Assembly: GCF_001038485.1 (NCBI RefSeq)
Contig: NZ_LDUE01000022.1
Location: 1 to 64,000, forward strand
From: Ornithinibacillus californiensis
Lineage (GTDB): Bacteria; Bacillota; Bacilli; Bacillales; Amphibacillaceae
Direction: 5' to 3'
Length of the DNA: 64,000 bases
Part shown: positions 25,712-34,439 of the stretch, piece after piece
Numbering within the stretch: position 1 is the first letter of the stretch
How the letters are laid out: the number at the start of each line of letters is the position of its first letter
Notes under the pieces: model-generated
The model's input: only the letters and a program-made list of their open reading frames with translations
Told to the model about the DNA's origin: nothing
Databases searched by the model: none
Made by a program: the position numbers and the translations under genes

Positions 25712-26902
25712 TTGAGCAAATCAAAAATTTATCTTTCTCCACCGCACATGAGCGGGATGGAACAAAAATACATTGAAGAAGCATTCCAATCCAATTGGAT
25801 TGCTCCTCTTGGCCCTAATGTAGATGCTTTCGAAAAAGAGTTAGCGGAATACGTAGGAGTTAAAGGTGCTCTTGCGGTTAGTTCCGGTACAGCAGCGATA
25901 CACTTAGCTCTGAATTTACTTGGTGTAGGAGTAGGAGATAAGGTATTCTGTTCCACACTAACGTTTATAGCCAGCGCAAATCCAATACTCTATCAAGGGG
26001 CAGAGCCAGTATTTATTGACTCTGAACCAGAAACATGGAATATGTCACCAGAAGCATTGGAACGTGCATTAGAAGATGCGTATACAGCAAACCATTTACC
26101 AAAAGCTGTGATCGTAGTGAACCTATATGGGCAAAGTTCTAAGATGGATGAAATTGTGTCTATCTGTGACAGCTACAATGTTCCTATCATAGAAGACGCC
26201 GCAGAGTCACTTGGAGCAACATATAGAGGGAAGCAAAGTGGTACATTTGGAAAATTTGGAGTCTATTCATTTAATGGAAATAAAATAATAACAACTTCGG
26301 GTGGCGGAATGCTTGTATCTGACGATGCAGAAGCAATTGAAAAAGCTCGCTTCTTAGCAACACAAGCTCGTGATCCTGCACCTCATTATCAGCACAGTGT
26401 AATGGGGTACAATTATCGACTCAGCAATCTTCTTGCTGGTGTTGGAAGGGCACAACTACAAGTACTTCCAGAAAGAATTGAAAAACGAAAAGTTATCTCT
26501 GAACTATATCGCCTATTGTTAGGAGAATTACCAGGAGTTCAATTTTTGCCTGAATTGGATGGTCTTATAAGCAATCATTGGCTAACGGTCATGACTTTGA
26601 ACGAAGAAGAAGCTGGTGTTTCCGTCGATCAATTAATTCAAGCACTTCATGAGGAACACATTGAGTCTAGACCGGTTTGGAAACCGCTACATTTACAGCC
26701 TTTATTTGCTAATACGGACTATTACTCTCACCAAGATCATGTGCATATCGCGGAACAGTTATTCCATACCGGAATATGTTTACCATCAGGTTCTAGTCTT
26801 TCAACAGAAGACCAATTACGTGTCATCCGATGTATACGAGATCAATTTGAACGGAGTTACGAAATTAAAGATATGTCTCTGTTAAAGGAATATGAGGTAT
26901 GA
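25712..26902 (+). CDS. epsN: PLP-dependent sugar aminotransferase (EpsN/PglE type)
   Basis: A 396-residue DegT/DnrJ/EryC1 aminotransferase, close to B. subtilis EpsN from memory: KIYLSPPHMSGMEQKYIEEA near residues 4-23, WNMSPEALERAL near 107-118, EDAAESLGA near 161-169, and the cofactor lysine in FNGNKIITTSGGGM near 186-199. It aminates the 4-keto sugar from EpsC to give the UDP-4-amino sugar. The usual acetyltransferase EpsM is not seen in this window. TTG 25712 has GAAGG upstream; TTG 25694 is an alternative without a site. Confidence 0.95.
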   Translation: MSKSKIYLSPPHMSGMEQKYIEEAFQSNWIAPLGPNVDAFEKELAEYVGVKGALAVSSGTAAIHLALNLLGVGVGDKVFCSTLTFIASANPILYQGAEPVFIDSEPETWNMSPEALERALEDAYTANHLPKAVIVVNLYGQSSKMDEIVSICDSYNVPIIEDAAESLGATYRGKQSGTFGKFGVYSFNGNKIITTSGGGMLVSDDAEAIEKARFLATQARDPAPHYQHSVMGYNYRLSNLLAGVGRAQLQVLPERIEKRKVISELYRLLLGELPGVQFLPELDGLISNHWLTVMTLNEEEAGVSVDQLIQALHEEHIESRPVWKPLHLQPLFANTDYYSHQDHVHIAEQLFHTGICLPSGSSLSTEDQLRVIRCIRDQFERSYEIKDMSLLKEYEV

Positions 26903-26906
26903 TGCC

Positions 26907-27257
26907 ATGACCATAGGGACAACAGTTCAAGAGATCCGAAAATCGAAGGGCCTTACACTTTCTGAGTGTGCAGAGAGGGCAAATATATCGAAATCTTATT
27001 TGAGTAATATCGAACGAAATATAACGAAAAATCCATCCGTCCTCGTTATACAAAAGATTGCTAATGTGTTAGAGGTAGATTTGGATCTCATTTTAGGTGT
27101 GGAATCATCGGCGGACCTTACTTTGCCGGAGAGTGAATGGTTAGAGTTTGTTAATCAACTTAAGGAAACTGGCATCGATAAAGAGAGATTAGGTGAATAC
27201 AAGACTGTGATTGAATTTGTTAAGTGGCAGAACGAAAAGTTAAATTGTAATAGTTAG
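26907..27257 (+). CDS. SinR/SlrR-like transcriptional regulator inside the eps operon
   Basis: A 116-residue XRE regulator with the SinR two-part design. Residues about 3-62 are the HTH (TTVQEIRKSKGLTLSECAER, then the recognition helix SKSYLSNIERN near 30-40, nearly identical to SinR AKSYLSSIERN). Residues about 76-112 are a SinI/SinR-type dimerisation segment (ESEWLEFVNQLKETGIDKER then VIEFVKWQNEK). SinR represses matrix genes by binding GTTCTYT; such motifs are at the eps promoter and the second lasso promoter here. GAGGT 8 bases before ATG 26907 favours this start. Whether it is the main SinR, an SlrR or a local paralogue is not decidable here. Confidence 0.9.
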   Translation: MTIGTTVQEIRKSKGLTLSECAERANISKSYLSNIERNITKNPSVLVIQKIANVLEVDLDLILGVESSADLTLPESEWLEFVNQLKETGIDKERLGEYKTVIEFVKWQNEKLNCNS

Positions 27258-27268
27258 TGGGGAGATGT

Positions 27269-28423
27269 ATGGACAATGAAAAGCCAATAAGAGTCCTTCA
27301 GGTTGTCGGTGGAATGAATAGGGCCGGTACGGAAACGATGTTGATGAATATTTATCGGAATATTGATAGGCGGAAAGTTCAATTTGACTTTATTTCTTAT
27401 TACAGAGATGAGGCACATTATGATTCAGAGATTAGAGAACTTGGGGGGAGAGTAATTCAACTTACTAAAACCAATTCGATAAGCGAACTGGTTCGTACAA
27501 TGAAAGAATTTGGCCCATATGATGTGGTTCATGCACATACCCTATATCATTCCGGTATCGCTTTTCTTGCTGCTTTTTTAGCGGGAGTGAAAGTGAGAAT
27601 TGCCCATGCTCATACAACGTTAGACGATGAAAATGGGTTAGTTCGCAAGCTCTATATATCCTTCATGAGATATGTAATCAGGATGTTTTCTACTAATCTG
27701 TTAGCTTGTAGTGAAGAGGCTGGTCGATACTTATTTGGTAGGAAAGGGATTAGTGGGGGAGACTATTCGTTTTTTCCTAATGTTATAGATTACAAGCAAT
27801 TTCTAGATGAACCAACTTCACAGTTGAACACGTTTAAACTGGAGGAAGGGTTAGGAAAGCGGGTTGTGATTGGGCACATAGGGAGATTTATTGATGCAAA
27901 GAATCATCGTTTTTTGTTGGAGATTATGAATTGTTTACTAGCTAAAGATCCATCTATGAAGCTGCTCTTAGTAGGGGATGGGGATAATAAAAGTTTTATA
28001 GAGAAGCAGGTTAAGCAATTGGGCTTTGAAGAGAATGTTTCCTTTGTTGGCATTCGTGATGATATCCCTACGATGATCCATGCCATGGATGTGTTTGTTT
28101 TTCCATCCACGTATGAGGGTCTGGGAATGGTATTACTAGAAGCACAAGCGGGCGGGATACCTTGTGTCGTTTCGCAAGCCATTCAACCAGAAGCGGATTT
28201 GGGTATTGGATTAATGACGAAGCTATCACTAGAAGAAGGCACTGAGGTTTGGGCTTCTAAAATACTTGAACAGATTGGCAAAAAAGAAAGAAATAAACAG
28301 AAGATTATTAGGGGCTTTGAGAGAAAAGGATACACCTTACAAGGTGCTTTAAGTAGGCTGATGTATCTATATAAGACGAATAATGGTGATGAACATGAAA
28401 AATATGCTAATCGCCTCTTATGA
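27269..28423 (+). CDS. Glycosyltransferase family 4, EpsF paralogue
   Basis: A 384-residue GT-B enzyme starting RVLQVVGGMNRAGTETMLMN, a clear paralogue of the epsF product at 21324, with the same IYRNIDRRKVQFDF block near residues 29-42. Donor-binding region: IGHIGRFIDAKNHRFLLEIM near 198-217 and FPSTYEGLGMVLLEAQAGGI near 281-300. ATG 27269 has GTGGGGAG upstream; a GTG at 27257 overlapping the regulator stop is the alternative. It is overlapped by the next gene by 29 bases. Confidence 0.9.
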   Translation: MDNEKPIRVLQVVGGMNRAGTETMLMNIYRNIDRRKVQFDFISYYRDEAHYDSEIRELGGRVIQLTKTNSISELVRTMKEFGPYDVVHAHTLYHSGIAFLAAFLAGVKVRIAHAHTTLDDENGLVRKLYISFMRYVIRMFSTNLLACSEEAGRYLFGRKGISGGDYSFFPNVIDYKQFLDEPTSQLNTFKLEEGLGKRVVIGHIGRFIDAKNHRFLLEIMNCLLAKDPSMKLLLVGDGDNKSFIEKQVKQLGFEENVSFVGIRDDIPTMIHAMDVFVFPSTYEGLGMVLLEAQAGGIPCVVSQAIQPEADLGIGLMTKLSLEEGTEVWASKILEQIGKKERNKQKIIRGFERKGYTLQGALSRLMYLYKTNNGDEHEKYANRLL

Positions 28424-29585
28424 TTTAGAAGTTGGCGGTGTGGAGAGAAGTTTAATTAGTATGTTACAGAGCTTTGACTATGAGCGGTATGCGGTAGATT
28501 TAATGCTGTACCATCATCATGGTGATTTTATGAATCTATTAACCGAAAAGGTGAATCTGCTTCCTGAAGTTCCAATCTATTCTACTGTTAGAAAGTCAGT
28601 TAGTACGACCATAAAAGAGGGGCATATTCTTATTGGGATGACTAGATTGCTTGCAAAAGTAAGAGCGGAGTTGAGAGGAAGGCAAATGAACTTGGCAGAG
28701 CCTGGATATTATCAGATGCAGCTGATGTGGCGATATAGCTTACCTTTTCTTCCTAAGCTGAAGAAACAATATGATATTGCTATCAGTTATTTATGGCCAC
28801 ATTATTTTGTCGCAGAAAAGGTAGATGCCAAAACAAAGATAGCCTGGATTCATACCGATTATGGAACTGTAGAAGCGGATCCTAATCTAGATTTGGATAT
28901 GTGGAAACGTTTTGACTATATTGTTGCTGTATCGGAGTCATGTAAGGAGTCTTTTCTTCAAAGATACGAGCAATTGAGAGATCGAGTTATTGTAGTGGAA
29001 AATATTTTGTTTCCGGATACGATAAGGGAATTGGCTGAAACGGAAGAGATTAATCCGATGCTAGAAGATAATCGGTTTAAGATTATCACTGTTGCGAGAC
29101 TATCCCATGCGAAGGGAATAGACTTAGCAGTTCAAGCTATGCGTCAATTAATAGAAAAGGGTTATACGGATATTGCTTGGTATGTGGTTGGTTATGGTGG
29201 TGATGAGGGAAAATTAAAAGAGATGATAGCTTCTAGAAATTTGGAAGAACATTTCTTTCTCCTTGGAAAACGAACTAATCCTTATCCATACATTAAAGCA
29301 GCGGACTTATACGTCCAGCCATCTCGTTATGAGGGGAAAGCTGTTACTGTAGGGGAAGCACAAATATTATCAAAGCCTGTTTTGATTACCAATTATCCAA
29401 CAGCAGGTAGTCAGGTAAGGGATGGGGATGATGGTTTGATATGTGAGCTTTCAGTTGATGGGATAGTAGATGGGATTGAAAGACTATATCATGATGCTTT
29501 GTTACGCAATAACCTTGCAAGTAATTGTGCATCTAGTCAATACAATAATGGTGAGGAGCTTCGCAAACTATATCAGTTAGTTTAG
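28395..29585 (+). CDS. Glycosyltransferase family 4 with long N-terminal helical region
   Basis: About 396 residues. The N-terminus IASYDLEVGGVERSLISMLQ is the GT4 nucleotide-sugar-fold start; residues about 60-150 hold a long insert (STTIKEGHILIGMTRLLAKV) not seen in the EpsF type. The C-terminal half has ITVARLSHAKGIDLAVQAMR near 229-248, GKRTNPYPYIKAADLYVQPS near 293-312 and RYEGKAVTVGEAQ near 313-325. Related enzymes are at 33226 and 34440. Several in-frame starts (28383, 28389, 28395) are possible; I chose the ATG after GGTGATG. It overlaps the preceding gene. Confidence 0.87.
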   Translation: MKNMLIASYDLEVGGVERSLISMLQSFDYERYAVDLMLYHHHGDFMNLLTEKVNLLPEVPIYSTVRKSVSTTIKEGHILIGMTRLLAKVRAELRGRQMNLAEPGYYQMQLMWRYSLPFLPKLKKQYDIAISYLWPHYFVAEKVDAKTKIAWIHTDYGTVEADPNLDLDMWKRFDYIVAVSESCKESFLQRYEQLRDRVIVVENILFPDTIRELAETEEINPMLEDNRFKIITVARLSHAKGIDLAVQAMRQLIEKGYTDIAWYVVGYGGDEGKLKEMIASRNLEEHFFLLGKRTNPYPYIKAADLYVQPSRYEGKAVTVGEAQILSKPVLITNYPTAGSQVRDGDDGLICELSVDGIVDGIERLYHDALLRNNLASNCASSQYNNGEELRKLYQLV

Positions 29586-29597
29586 GTGGTGTATAGG

Positions 29598-30629
29598 TTG
29601 AATAACATTAAAGTTAGTATCGTAGTTCCTATTTATAAAGTAGAAAAATATATTCATCGATGTATGGAAAGCATATTAAACCAAACCTATACTAACTTAG
29701 AGATAATACTAGTGGATGATGGCTCACCTGATAATTGTGGAGCGATCGCGGATGAATATGGTAAGAAGGACTACCGGGTTAGAGTTTTTCATAAGGAGAA
29801 TGGCGGACTATCGGATGCGAGAAATTATGGAATGCAATATGTTACTGGAGAATACACAATGTTTGTTGATAGTGATGATTGGTTACAGCCTAACATGATT
29901 GAGGAAATGATGAAGTATAGTTTGAAGTACCAAGCTGATATTGTGCAATCAGCTTTTTATTATGCCTATGAAGATAGATTGTATTTTGATAGTCGTTATT
30001 ATGATGAGGTAGCTGAACCAATTGTTATGGATAGAGATAAAGTTATGTATGAGTTGGTTGTGAATGAGCGGGTGAAGAATTTTGCTTGGGGGAAGCTTTA
30101 TAGAACAGAGTTGATACGGGATATTCCATTTAAAAAGGGTGTTCTATTTGAGGATGTGTTTTGGGCGCATCAGGTTATGCATTTGGTAAATAAGTTTGTA
30201 TTAATTCCACAGCCATTTTATTTTTATTTACAACGAGAGGACAGTATAGTGGCAACCTATTCACCAAGAAATTTAGATTTCATTAAAGGGTTAAGAGAAA
30301 GACATCGATTTATTGAGATGCATTACCAAGATTTAGTCGAAGAATCGTATAAGACTATTTTGAAAATGAGCTTGATTCACTATAATTTGCTTCTTCAAAA
30401 TCGACAAAAGGATAAGGATGGAAAACATCGAAAAGAAATTAAGGACTATATTCATGCTTATCATCGAGAGTTAAGAGAAGCATCGGGCGATGATCATGAG
30501 TTGCATAAACAATTAACCTTATTTATGTTTCATCCAATGGTAAATGTATTGTATTTAGCTGCTAAGAAGGGGTTGAGGATAATTCATTTTCTGCCACGAC
30601 ATACAGGGGTAGAGCAAGTAAAGCTATAG
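29598..30629 (+). CDS. Glycosyltransferase family 2
   Basis: A GT-A enzyme of 343 residues: VSIVVPIYKVEKYIHRCMES near residues 6-25, LVDDGSPDNCG near 38-48, ENGGLSDARNYGM near 69-81, and the metal-binding FVDSDDWLQP near 91-100. Conserved FAWGKLYRTELI in the middle and a C-terminal basic tail are typical of CpsIaJ/WaaV-like enzymes acting on lipid-linked acceptors. The TTG at 29598 has AGGTGGTG upstream; two in-frame GTGs at 29586 and 29589 lie inside that site. Confidence 0.9.
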   Translation: MNNIKVSIVVPIYKVEKYIHRCMESILNQTYTNLEIILVDDGSPDNCGAIADEYGKKDYRVRVFHKENGGLSDARNYGMQYVTGEYTMFVDSDDWLQPNMIEEMMKYSLKYQADIVQSAFYYAYEDRLYFDSRYYDEVAEPIVMDRDKVMYELVVNERVKNFAWGKLYRTELIRDIPFKKGVLFEDVFWAHQVMHLVNKFVLIPQPFYFYLQREDSIVATYSPRNLDFIKGLRERHRFIEMHYQDLVEESYKTILKMSLIHYNLLLQNRQKDKDGKHRKEIKDYIHAYHRELREASGDDHELHKQLTLFMFHPMVNVLYLAAKKGLRIIHFLPRHTGVEQVKL

Positions 30630-30641
30630 AGGAGTATTAAA

Positions 30642-31817
30642 ATGAATTCAAAGCTAAAGGATTTCGTAATCTTTGCCCTCATTTCTATTTTTAATTACAT
30701 TCCAATCAAACGGAATAAGATATTTTTAATGAGTTATTATGGTAGCCAATTCGGATGTAATCCCAAATACATAACAGAATATATATTGGGACATGAGGAT
30801 GGGGAGGGTTTTGATGTTGTTTGGGCTTTTAATAATCCCGAAACTTACAGTCATTTAGGTGTTCGAACGGTAAGAACTATGTCCCTACGATATTTTTATG
30901 AGATGTGCACCTCCAAAGTCATTATCACAAACTACCGAACAACAACACATTTCAAGAAAAGAAAAAATCAATACTACATACAGACATGGCACAGTTCCTT
31001 AAGGCTTAAGCAAATAGAAAAGGATGCAGAGGCTGTACTCCCTAACCATTATATTGAAATGGCGAAAAAAGACTCGGCTAAGTGTGATTTGTTAATTTCA
31101 GGTAGTCGATATAGTACTGAGATCTTTCGTAGGAGCTTTTGGTATAAGGGAGAAATATTTGAAAAAGGTACTCCGAGAAATGACTTATTGTTCCAGCGGG
31201 ATGAACGGAAGAGAAAGGAAATTATGCAACGTTTAAGGCTTCATCCAAATCTTAAAGTGGTACTGTATGCTCCTACCTTTCGAAAAGATAACTCTTTAGA
31301 TGTATACGATGTTGACTATAAAAGATTAAGAAATAGCTTACAGGAGAAATTTAGTGGAGATTGGGTTGTGCTCGTTAGATTGCATCCACATCTGCAAAAT
31401 ATTTCTCGTGAACTTACAGATGGGGAAAATGTAATGAATGTAACTACTTATGATGATATTCAAGAGTTGCTAGTTTGTACAGATATCTTAATTTCAGATT
31501 ATTCCTCTTTAATTTTTGATTTTGCAATAACAGGAAGACCCTGCTTTTTGTATATTCCCGATGTGGATTCGTATATAAAGCAGGATAGAGAGCTTTATTT
31601 TGACTTAGAGGAACTTCCTTTTATTACTGCCTATAGTAATGATGATCTAGAAAAAAGGATTAACTCTTTCCAACAGATAGCATATAGAAATGATCTACAG
31701 AAGTTTTTACATAAAGTTGGTACATTTGAAGCAGGTAACGCTTGTGATTTTTTATTTAAAAGAATTTATGAGGTCTGTCATGAGGAGAAAAGGGGTGAGG
31801 CGTATGAAGCCGTATAA
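30642..31817 (+). CDS. CDP-glycerol:poly(glycerophosphate) glycerophosphotransferase (TagB/TagF-like)
   Basis: A 391-residue peripheral membrane enzyme. Family signatures: YIQTWHSSLRLKQIEKDAE near residues 110-128, SGSRYST near 156-162, GTPRNDLL near 178-185, YAPTFRKDNSLD near 208-219, VRLHPHLQ near 244-251, and SDYSSLIFDFAITGRPCFLY near 286-305. It transfers glycerol phosphate (or another polyol phosphate) from its CDP form. It overlaps the TagD-like gene at its end, which supplies CDP-glycerol. This implies glycerol-phosphate decoration or backbone in the polymer rather than wall teichoic acid synthesis, as the other tag genes are absent here. Confidence 0.9.
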   Translation: MNSKLKDFVIFALISIFNYIPIKRNKIFLMSYYGSQFGCNPKYITEYILGHEDGEGFDVVWAFNNPETYSHLGVRTVRTMSLRYFYEMCTSKVIITNYRTTTHFKKRKNQYYIQTWHSSLRLKQIEKDAEAVLPNHYIEMAKKDSAKCDLLISGSRYSTEIFRRSFWYKGEIFEKGTPRNDLLFQRDERKRKEIMQRLRLHPNLKVVLYAPTFRKDNSLDVYDVDYKRLRNSLQEKFSGDWVVLVRLHPHLQNISRELTDGENVMNVTTYDDIQELLVCTDILISDYSSLIFDFAITGRPCFLYIPDVDSYIKQDRELYFDLEELPFITAYSNDDLEKRINSFQQIAYRNDLQKFLHKVGTFEAGNACDFLFKRIYEVCHEEKRGEAYEAV

Positions 31818-32220
31818 AGTTGGTTATACTACCGGTGTTTTTGATTTGTTTCATGTCGGTCACTTAAATATTTTAAGGAAAGCAAAGGCTGAATGTGACT
31901 TATTAATTGTTGGCGTTAGTACGGATGAGTTGGTATTAGAATACAAACAACGGTTACCTGTAATCCCATATGAAGAACGAAAGCTAATCGTAGAAGGGAT
32001 ACGCTATGTTGATAAGGTAGTTCCACAATTGAATAGAGATAAGATTGCTGCTTGGGAGCATTTACTTTTTGATGTCATGTTTGTTGGTGACGATTGGAAA
32101 GGAGATGCTCTTTTTAGTGAAGTGGAGAAGAGGTTTAATCAGGTAGGGGTAGAGGTTGTGTATTTTCCTTATACAAGAGGTGTTTCTACTACGATGGTGA
32201 AGGAAAAGATTCGTACATGA
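31804..32220 (+). CDS. tagD: Glycerol-3-phosphate cytidylyltransferase (TagD-like)
   Basis: A 138-residue cytidylyltransferase: the HxGH-type motif in TGVFDLFHVGHLNILRKAK (residues about 9-27), VGDDWKGD near 95-102, and RGVSTTMVKEKI near 125-136, equivalent to the RTxGISTT signature. It makes CDP-glycerol from CTP and glycerol-3-phosphate. It starts 14 bases before the end of the upstream transferase gene, with AAGGGGTGAGG as binding site, so the pair is translationally coupled. Length matches TagD (about 130 residues). Confidence 0.92.
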   Translation: MKPYKVGYTTGVFDLFHVGHLNILRKAKAECDLLIVGVSTDELVLEYKQRLPVIPYEERKLIVEGIRYVDKVVPQLNRDKIAAWEHLLFDVMFVGDDWKGDALFSEVEKRFNQVGVEVVYFPYTRGVSTTMVKEKIRT

Positions 32221-33209
32221 GTAAAATGACAAATCCACTAATTAGTATTATTGTACCAGTCCATAATCTTGAGGAACATCTACCTAAATGCTTGGATAGT
32301 ATTCTCTCCCAGGAGTTCAACAACTTTGAAGTTATTCTGGTAAACGATGGGTCAACTGATAAGAGTGGAGATGTTTGTGAAGTCTATGCAGCTTGGGATG
32401 AACGAATCAAGGTTATACACCAAGGTTATCGGGGAGTTAGTGTCGCTAGAAATACTGGCTTAGATGCAGCTGTTGGTGAATATATAGGATTTGTTGATGG
32501 AGATGACTATATTGATAAAGGTATGTATCAAGTACTTTTTGACTTAATTCAAGAATCGGAAAGTGATATTGCTATTTGTCATCTCGGAAGGGAAATTGAT
32601 GGAATACTCATTAATAAAGCTCCAAATGACTTTACAAAAGTAATGGACAATGTGGAAGCCTTGCGAGAACTTTTTAAGGGAGAATTATATCGTTTCTCCT
32701 TATGTAATAAGTTATTTCATAGGGATTGCTTTGAGGGAATTCGATTTCCTGAAGGGAGAATTCATGAGGATCTTGCTACAACCTATAAATTTTTTGCAAA
32801 AGCACAACGAGTTGTGTTTCGTAATTTTACCGGGTACATTTATGTAAAACGGATGCAGAGTATTTTGACATCCAACTATTATGAAAAAAGGTTGGATGCG
32901 TTTATTGGTTGGGATGAAATTATTCCTTTTATGGAAGAATATTACCCGCAGTTAGCAAAAGAAGTAAATGCATGCTTTGCTTATAATAGTGTAGATCATG
33001 TTTATTATGTGTTGAATCAGGTTCAAGATAAACAAAATCGAGACAGGTATTTAGATGTGATTCGATATTATGTGCGAAAGTATTACAGAAGAATACGGAA
33101 AGAAGCGGGACTAGGAATACAGCATAAGATAATAACATTAATCATTCGATATAATATCCAGTTTCTTATTCTTTTTAAACAAATGAAGATCATTGGAAAA
33201 AGTACTTAA
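32217..33209 (+). CDS. Glycosyltransferase family 2
   Basis: A 330-residue GT-A enzyme: ISIIVPVHNLEEHLPKCLDS near residues 9-28, [15 protein letters not shown] near 41-55, ARNTGLDAAVGEYIGFVDGD near 77-96 with GDD as the metal site. Its ATG overlaps the tagD stop (ATGA). C-terminal half carries LCNKLFHRDCFEGI and a basic end. It is one of five related GT2 genes here (29598, 32217, 35594, 36630, 45366), which differ mainly in the C-terminal acceptor domain. Confidence 0.9.
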   Translation: MSKMTNPLISIIVPVHNLEEHLPKCLDSILSQEFNNFEVILVNDGSTDKSGDVCEVYAAWDERIKVIHQGYRGVSVARNTGLDAAVGEYIGFVDGDDYIDKGMYQVLFDLIQESESDIAICHLGREIDGILINKAPNDFTKVMDNVEALRELFKGELYRFSLCNKLFHRDCFEGIRFPEGRIHEDLATTYKFFAKAQRVVFRNFTGYIYVKRMQSILTSNYYEKRLDAFIGWDEIIPFMEEYYPQLAKEVNACFAYNSVDHVYYVLNQVQDKQNRDRYLDVIRYYVRKYYRRIRKEAGLGIQHKIITLIIRYNIQFLILFKQMKIIGKST

Positions 33210-33225
33210 GAAGTGAAGTGATGAT

Positions 33226-34416
33226 ATGAAGAAAAGCTTGCTTTTTGTGATAGACTCTTTGGATACTGCTGGTGCGGAAAAAAGTTTAGTTTCACTATTA
33301 GGGCTCCTTGATTATTCAAAATATGATGTGGATCTTCAGTTATTTGCCCATGGTTATCCACTAGAAGAATTAGTACCTAAACAAGTTAGGGTTCTGGAAC
33401 CACTTCGATATTCTCGCTTTAGTAATTTGGAAGTGGGCAACTCTATGCTATACGCAATAAAACATCATGAATATCGGATGCTTTACTCTAGATTAGTTTA
33501 CTCCGCTAAACTTAGAAGTAGAAATTATTCTAATCCACAAAAAGCTAGATTGTATTGGCAAAGTATTTCTAAGGTTATTGACGAAAGTAAGAAAACGTAT
33601 GATATTGCAATTAGTTATGCCCAAGGAGTCCCGACGTTCTATGTTGCTAGTAAAGTGAAAGCAAAGAAGAAATATGCCTGGGTCAATGTTAGCTACAAAC
33701 TGGATGAAAAAGAAAAGTCCTTTCAAAAAGATTACTATAACCAGTTTGATAAGGTAATTGCGGTTTCAGATTCGACAAGAGATGTTTTTGTTCAGACATA
33801 TCCTGAATATAAAACTAAAATGGAGGTTATCTACGATATAAATAATCCCCAGCTTATTAACAACCTTGCTAATAATGGGGAGGGCTATCATGACTCATTT
33901 GATGGTATACGCATCCTTACTATAGGAAGGCTAGCATATCAAAAGGGTTATGATGTAGCATTAGAGACTTGTAGATTACTTAAGGAAAAGGGATTGAATT
34001 TTCGCTGGTATGTACTTGGTAAAGGACCATTAAAGGAAGAGATAGAAGAAGAAATTAAAAGTAAGGATTTAACCAATCACTTTATTCTACTAGGTGTTAC
34101 ATCCAATCCATATCCACTTATTAAACAGTCGGATATTTATGTTCAAACTTCTAGGTTTGAAGGATTTGGTCTAGCTATTGCTGAAGCTCGTTTGCTAAAT
34201 ACTCCAGTAGTTACGACGGAATTTGATGCAGTCTTTAATCAGATGATCCATGGAAAAAATGGTATTGTTGTTAAACGTGATGCAAAAAATGTATGTAACG
34301 CGCTATTTGAATTGATTTCTAACGTAAGACTACGTAACCAGATTATTAAATTTCTTACAAAAGAGAAAAAAGGAAATATAGAAGAGGTTGAAAAGTTTTA
34401 CCAGTTGATAGGATGA
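33226..34416 (+). CDS. Glycosyltransferase family 4
   Basis: A 396-residue GT-B enzyme: LFVIDSLDTAGAEKSLVSLL near residues 6-25, a middle variable region including SKVKAKKKYAWVNVSYKLDE, then ILTIGRLAYQKGYDVALETC near 228-247, LLGVTSNPYPLIKQSDIYVQ near 286-305, and SRFEGFGLAIAEARLLNTP near 307-325 with the E-x7-E donor motif. It is a paralogue of the next gene and of 28395. It is followed almost without gap by the next GT4 gene. Confidence 0.89.
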   Translation: MKKSLLFVIDSLDTAGAEKSLVSLLGLLDYSKYDVDLQLFAHGYPLEELVPKQVRVLEPLRYSRFSNLEVGNSMLYAIKHHEYRMLYSRLVYSAKLRSRNYSNPQKARLYWQSISKVIDESKKTYDIAISYAQGVPTFYVASKVKAKKKYAWVNVSYKLDEKEKSFQKDYYNQFDKVIAVSDSTRDVFVQTYPEYKTKMEVIYDINNPQLINNLANNGEGYHDSFDGIRILTIGRLAYQKGYDVALETCRLLKEKGLNFRWYVLGKGPLKEEIEEEIKSKDLTNHFILLGVTSNPYPLIKQSDIYVQTSRFEGFGLAIAEARLLNTPVVTTEFDAVFNQMIHGKNGIVVKRDAKNVCNALFELISNVRLRNQIIKFLTKEKKGNIEEVEKFYQLIG

Positions 34417-34439
34417 TCTTGGAAAGTGGCGATGAGGTA

